NCBI GenBank assembly: GCA_018136815.1
Contig: CM030932.1
Location: 5,990,407-6,054,406, forward strand
DNA from: Isochrysis galbana
Lineage: Eukaryota > Haptophyta > Isochrysidales > Isochrysidaceae
DNA length: 64,000 nt
Direction of reading: 5' to 3'
Both the position numbers and the translations under genes were made by a program. Under the pieces are notes generated by a model. The model saw only the letters and a list, made by a program, of their open reading frames with translations. It was not told the DNA's origin and did not search any database. Of this stretch, positions 61,168 to 64,000 are shown in pieces (within the stretch, counting starts at the first letter, position 1; each line of letters begins with the position of its first letter).

Positions 61168-61745
61168 TCAGTGGCTAGATAGAGGGAACTTGCCAGAGCG
61201 TATCGCTCGTCGCGCGTCGCGCGCTCTCGCCCGCCGCGCGGCAGTGTTCCACTGCTTTGCAGACGTCATCGAGCGTCGCGAGCCGTTGCTCCACCAGGGC
61301 ACCATAGGCAGCCTTGGTGTAGGCTCCCTTGCCCCCTCTGGGCGGCTCCAGACGCGATCCCCAGGTTCGAAACGAGCTGGTCTTTGAGACTTGATCGTAG
61401 CCTCACGGACCGACTCAGCCTGAGCGGCTAGGGTAGCCTCGAGAGTGCTGGACCATGAGAGGCGGAGGCTCGCATTGAGCCTGGATGCGTACGAGCGAAC
61501 GTCGGCGGACGCCGCCTCGAGAGCAGTAGGCGAGACAGACTTCGGATCAGAGAGTTGAGCGGGCAGACGCAGCTCACGCCCAAAGATCAAAGACGCTAGA
61601 GACTACAGACCGGGAGGTAACACGACCGGAGGAAGCCTTCAACGAGTCAACGAGAGGAGTAGGAACGGCAAATGGTCGACCCAATGACCGCCACCCTCGT
61701 TCGCATCAAACGGATGAGCGTTTGCTGAGCGCGTTCGACGATAGC
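61168..61745 (-). pseudogene. Ty3/gypsy-type integrase C-terminal fragment
   Basis: The frame from 61590 leftward reads LIFGRELRLPAQL, then a helix-rich stretch, then ARFEPGDRVWSRPEG, the usual end of LTR-retrotransposon integrases (FGR-P and F-GD-VW motifs). Further right in other frames, VERAQQTLIRLMR and GGHWVDHLPFLLLSL fit the preceding integrase core, so at least one frameshift is present. No LTR, RT or protease is seen nearby, so it is a remnant. Confidence 0.6.
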
Positions 61746-61767
61746 CTACACCTTCATGTCGGGAACT

Positions 61768-62584
61768 ATGGTTAAAACGATAGGGTCATGGAGCGCGCGC
61801 CGCTCCCCTCCCCTCCTGCCGCCCCACCCGCCGCGACGGACGATCGGGCCATGCTCGACGCCTCGCACCCGAAGCGCCCTAGCGCCCTCGAGAGGGCGCC
61901 CCACCGACCAAGGTGCGCGTGAGGCGCGGCCCGAGCCGTCCCCTGACAGCCATACACCAGACACCAGCAAGGACACCATGCCCAGCATGCCCACCACAGC
62001 CCCCAACTCCCTCCAACCACTCAAGGCCTCCCGACAGCTGTGACAAGTCGGCTCAGAGCCGTATCCCATAGGGAAAGCCGCAAGGCTGGGCCCCTACAAA
62101 GCCGCGGTACTGACCTCGTGCGACAGCACGAGGCACAGGCCTGGCCAGACATCTCACCAACAACCCCAAGGGGGGAACAGTCAAGCTGGTGTAGAACAAG
62201 CTACACCAGGGGAACGGAATGGCAGACAACCCTTGAGAGAGACCACGGAGAGGGCTCTAGGACCCAACCCACAGTCCCTCCGTCACCGTGGGCGACGACG
62301 GGGGCAGCCGAGGCAAGCCCAGAGCGGTCCCACAGCCAAACTCACACACACACATACACCATGAGAGACGCAAGCCTACACCACAAGAGTGGTGGAAAGC
62401 GCCACGATCCTGACGCTCCCGCGTCAGACCACGAGCAAGGGACATGGGACTCTCCCCAGGTCTCTGAGGCCCTCAAACCCCTGACTAACCCCCACTCCGC
62501 CACCGCCGGCCTTCAGATGACAGACATCCAAGACATCGAGCAAGAGATGGAGCCCCTCGATTTCGACCCAATCCACTTCTACCT
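61768..62584 (+). mobile_element. LINE-A-family 5' fragment
   Basis: The short sequence GTTAAAACGATAGGGTCATG before the ATG at 61788 is the same as that 5' of LINE-A. The start MERAPLPSPPAAPPA resembles MERAPPPALAAAALA. The frame soon breaks, and a second open stretch (62040-62606) carries the Pro/Thr/His-rich region and QDIEQEMEPLDFD, like EDLEPELQEEAEFPD in LINE-A. The element stops at ~62582, where it meets the hydroxylase fragment. Confidence 0.65.
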
Positions 62585-63153
62585 TTTGTTTCGGGATCTG
62601 GAATAACAATGCCCATATGACAACGAAGAGCTTCATTGGCTAATCCGCTCCATCCGCGATGTTTGTTTAGTTCAGTTCTAGGACCGAGTTTGCTAAAAAT
62701 CGCAGTTCGAAGCCCTGGAATGCTTCTGATTAATTCAATTGTCTTTGGAAATGTTGTCGAGTACTCTGCGTTCCAAACTCCAAAGCCATAGAGTGGAACT
62801 ACCTTCCAATCATGACCCTCTTCTTTTGTGTAAAGATATTCTTCTGGCCAATCATAAATTTTGTACTCACTGCCAAGAAACTCTCTTTCAATGAGTTCAA
62901 AGTTGTTTGCGAGCATCTCAAGATGCGGAAAGACTTTGTAGGGGTTCGGGTAAAACCGCTGACGACATCCAAAGTAATGCTTCACGCAATGCTTCCCGCC
63001 TAGAAATAGCGTAGATAATATTACAATGATAAACATAATGATGACTTCTTTATTTTTCGAAATTAATCCGCGCGGCCGACTCCCTCGTCCCCTGACAAGC
63101 AGCGACCCGTCTGCAACAATTGGACCCATAGGTGTTTGAATATAGGGACACAT
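62585..63153 (-). pseudogene. Aspartyl/asparaginyl beta-hydroxylase-like protein, C-terminally truncated
   Basis: From ATG at 63151-63153 the frame gives ~45 polar residues, a membrane segment (VIIMFIIVILSTLFLGG near 40-56), then an AspH-type fold: FPHLEMLANNFELIEREFLG, WKVVPLYGFGVWN, FPKTIELIRSIPGLRTAIFS and LGPRTELNKHRGWSG with the first iron-binding His, then LRCHMGIVIPD. These enzymes are Fe(II)/2-oxoglutarate oxygenases in the secretory pathway. About 190 residues are present; the last third, with the second His and the 2OG-binding Arg, is missing where LINE sequence begins. The segment is clearly more AT-rich than its neighbours. It may be a broken gene, or an exon whose next exon lies elsewhere. 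Confidence 0.65.
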
Positions 63154-63512
63154 TTTGGGGGGGGTAAATTGTATAAGGTGTAGAAAAAGGCAATGCAGGG
63201 GGCTAAAAAAAGGGAACCTCAAGTTGCATCCTCTCCGTGGGAGATTCTGTGTGCGTAAATTACTCATCGCACCTGCGTTAGATGCTTTCGATTTTCGTGT
63301 ATTGTGTCTTTTCTTTGGCCTCTTCAACGACGTGTGCCACCCCCACGTTGGCGGCTATTGTGAGGCGTAGCGCACGCACAAAACCAATGAAAAATTCACA
63401 CTTGACATTTGTTGGCCGGATACGGCCACCTATGGGTGCAAATAACCCCTCGGACGACATGCACACACATGCACTCGGTCCGCGGCACATGCCCCTCAAC
63501 GTGGCACCGCCA
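63154..63512. other. Intergenic between two minus-strand genes
   Basis: Holds the 5' flank of the AspH-like fragment and the 3' flank of the right-end gene. AT-richer than average to ~63320. No gene is seen. Confidence 0.4.
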
Positions 63513-64000
63513 TCAAAATCTTCCGCCACCTCTGCCCCTGCCACCGCTTTTCTTGAATGATCCGCCTCTACCCTTTGAACCTTTGCCAGAACCACGCTGT
63601 GGGGTTAAATGCCTTCCAGGCATCGCGCGACGATCTCCGCTCCTATCAGCTCGGCTAGGAAAGGATCGAGTAGGAGCGCCCTTACGACTCTTGCGTCCAC
63701 CATTGCTGCCGCCCTTGCCGCCGCTCTTCGCTCGGCCAGTGGTTGCAGTTTTCACGCCTCCACGATGACGCTGACCGCCACCCCATCCATCGTCCTCCTC
63801 AAAGTCATCCTCGTCGCCCAGCAAGTTACTGTCTGCTCCTGATGAGACATGAAATGTCATTTCTTGCGCGCCGCCAATCCGAGTTGAGGAACGGCTCTCC
63901 TTGGGCAGATGAGCCAGTCTTGCTGCAAATGTCATACCCGCGGGCAGGGCAACCGCCCCCGAGCTTCCATTTAAGGCGTCTCCGCGAACACCAATCATCC
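63513..64000 (-). CDS. C-terminal part of a nucleolar-type Gly/Arg-rich protein (possibly NOL10/Enp2-like), partial
   Basis: The frame enters from the right edge and stops at 63513. FAARLAHLPKESRSSTRIGG then AQEMTFHVSS resembles the region near the end of NOL10/Enp2 (RL...vG-K-xTF), a WD40 factor of small-subunit ribosome assembly. An acidic patch (DEDDFEEDDGWGGG) and a Gly/Arg/Lys-rich tail ending KKSGGRGRGGGRF follow, a composition common in nucleolar and RNA-binding proteins. The N-terminal domains lie beyond the window, so the name is tentative. An RGG-tailed helicase is the main alternative. Confidence 0.5.
   Translation of the reverse strand, partial: MIGVRGDALNGSSGAVALPAGMTFAARLAHLPKESRSSTRIGGAQEMTFHVSSGADSNLLGDEDDFEEDDGWGGGQRHRGGVKTATTGRAKSGGKGGSNGGRKSRKGAPTRSFPSRADRSGDRRAMPGRHLTPQRGSGKGSKGRGGSFKKSGGRGRGGGRF

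Overview
The window looks like nuclear DNA from a unicellular eukaryote, most likely a GC-rich microalga. The lineage could not be fixed from sequence alone; a haptophyte-like alga is a guess. The evidence is GT-AG introns of about 56-224 nt that restore recognisable reading frames, typical eukaryotic genes (ribosomal protein eL35/uL29, a JMJD6-like JmjC protein, a nucleolin-like RRM protein, an EGF-exostosin glycosyltransferase, a PHD protein), long homopolymers and microsatellites, and abundant retroelement debris. Two 100-N scaffold gaps lie at 1071-1170 and 23428-23527.

Layout. 1-1070: MITE end and a fold-back repeat. 1171-10172: left copy of a ~9.0 kb near-identical duplication (right copy 32904-41916). 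It holds a deleted non-LTR retroelement, a cytochrome b5 reductase gene, a divergent cobalamin adenosyltransferase gene, a long repeat-rich stretch and the end of an unrecognised gene. In the left copy that gene is cut by retroelement sequence; in the right copy it is complete (41513-43096). 10173-11940: retroelement and terminal-repeat fragments. 11970-19893: three minus-strand genes (a large helical protein, possibly FANCA-like; an SDR/NDUFA9-like Rossmann protein; a three-RRM nucleolin-like protein). 19900-26600: simple sequence, palindromes, MITEs and a gap. 26655-29028: GH3 beta-glucosidase-like gene. 30334-35152: two fused, internally deleted LINE derivatives.

43575-46540 is a probable DNA transposon with a broken coiled-coil/DDE-like gene. 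47270-52949 holds the EGF-exostosin and JMJD6-like genes, which share an upstream module. 53225-54700 is LINE 5'-end fragments. 54958-55708 is RPL35, followed by an array of palindromes at 56015-56312. 57-59 kb is repeats. 59208-60305 is a PUB-PHD protein. 61168-62606 holds Ty3-type integrase and LINE 5' fragments that abut a truncated AspH-type hydroxylase, and 63513-64000 is the C-terminal end of a nucleolar-type protein that runs off the window.

How parts may work together. The cytochrome b5 reductase and the ATP:cob(I)alamin adenosyltransferase are transcribed away from each other across a ~400 bp G-rich spacer, so an electron supplier for cobalamin reduction and the enzyme that uses cob(I)alamin could be co-regulated. 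The RRM protein, RPL35 and the terminal nucleolar-like gene suit ribosome production. Two pairs of unrelated genes (exostosin/JMJD6-like; GH3/527-residue gene) carry related ~110 bp upstream modules in the same orientation relative to the gene, which is the least expected regulatory signal here.
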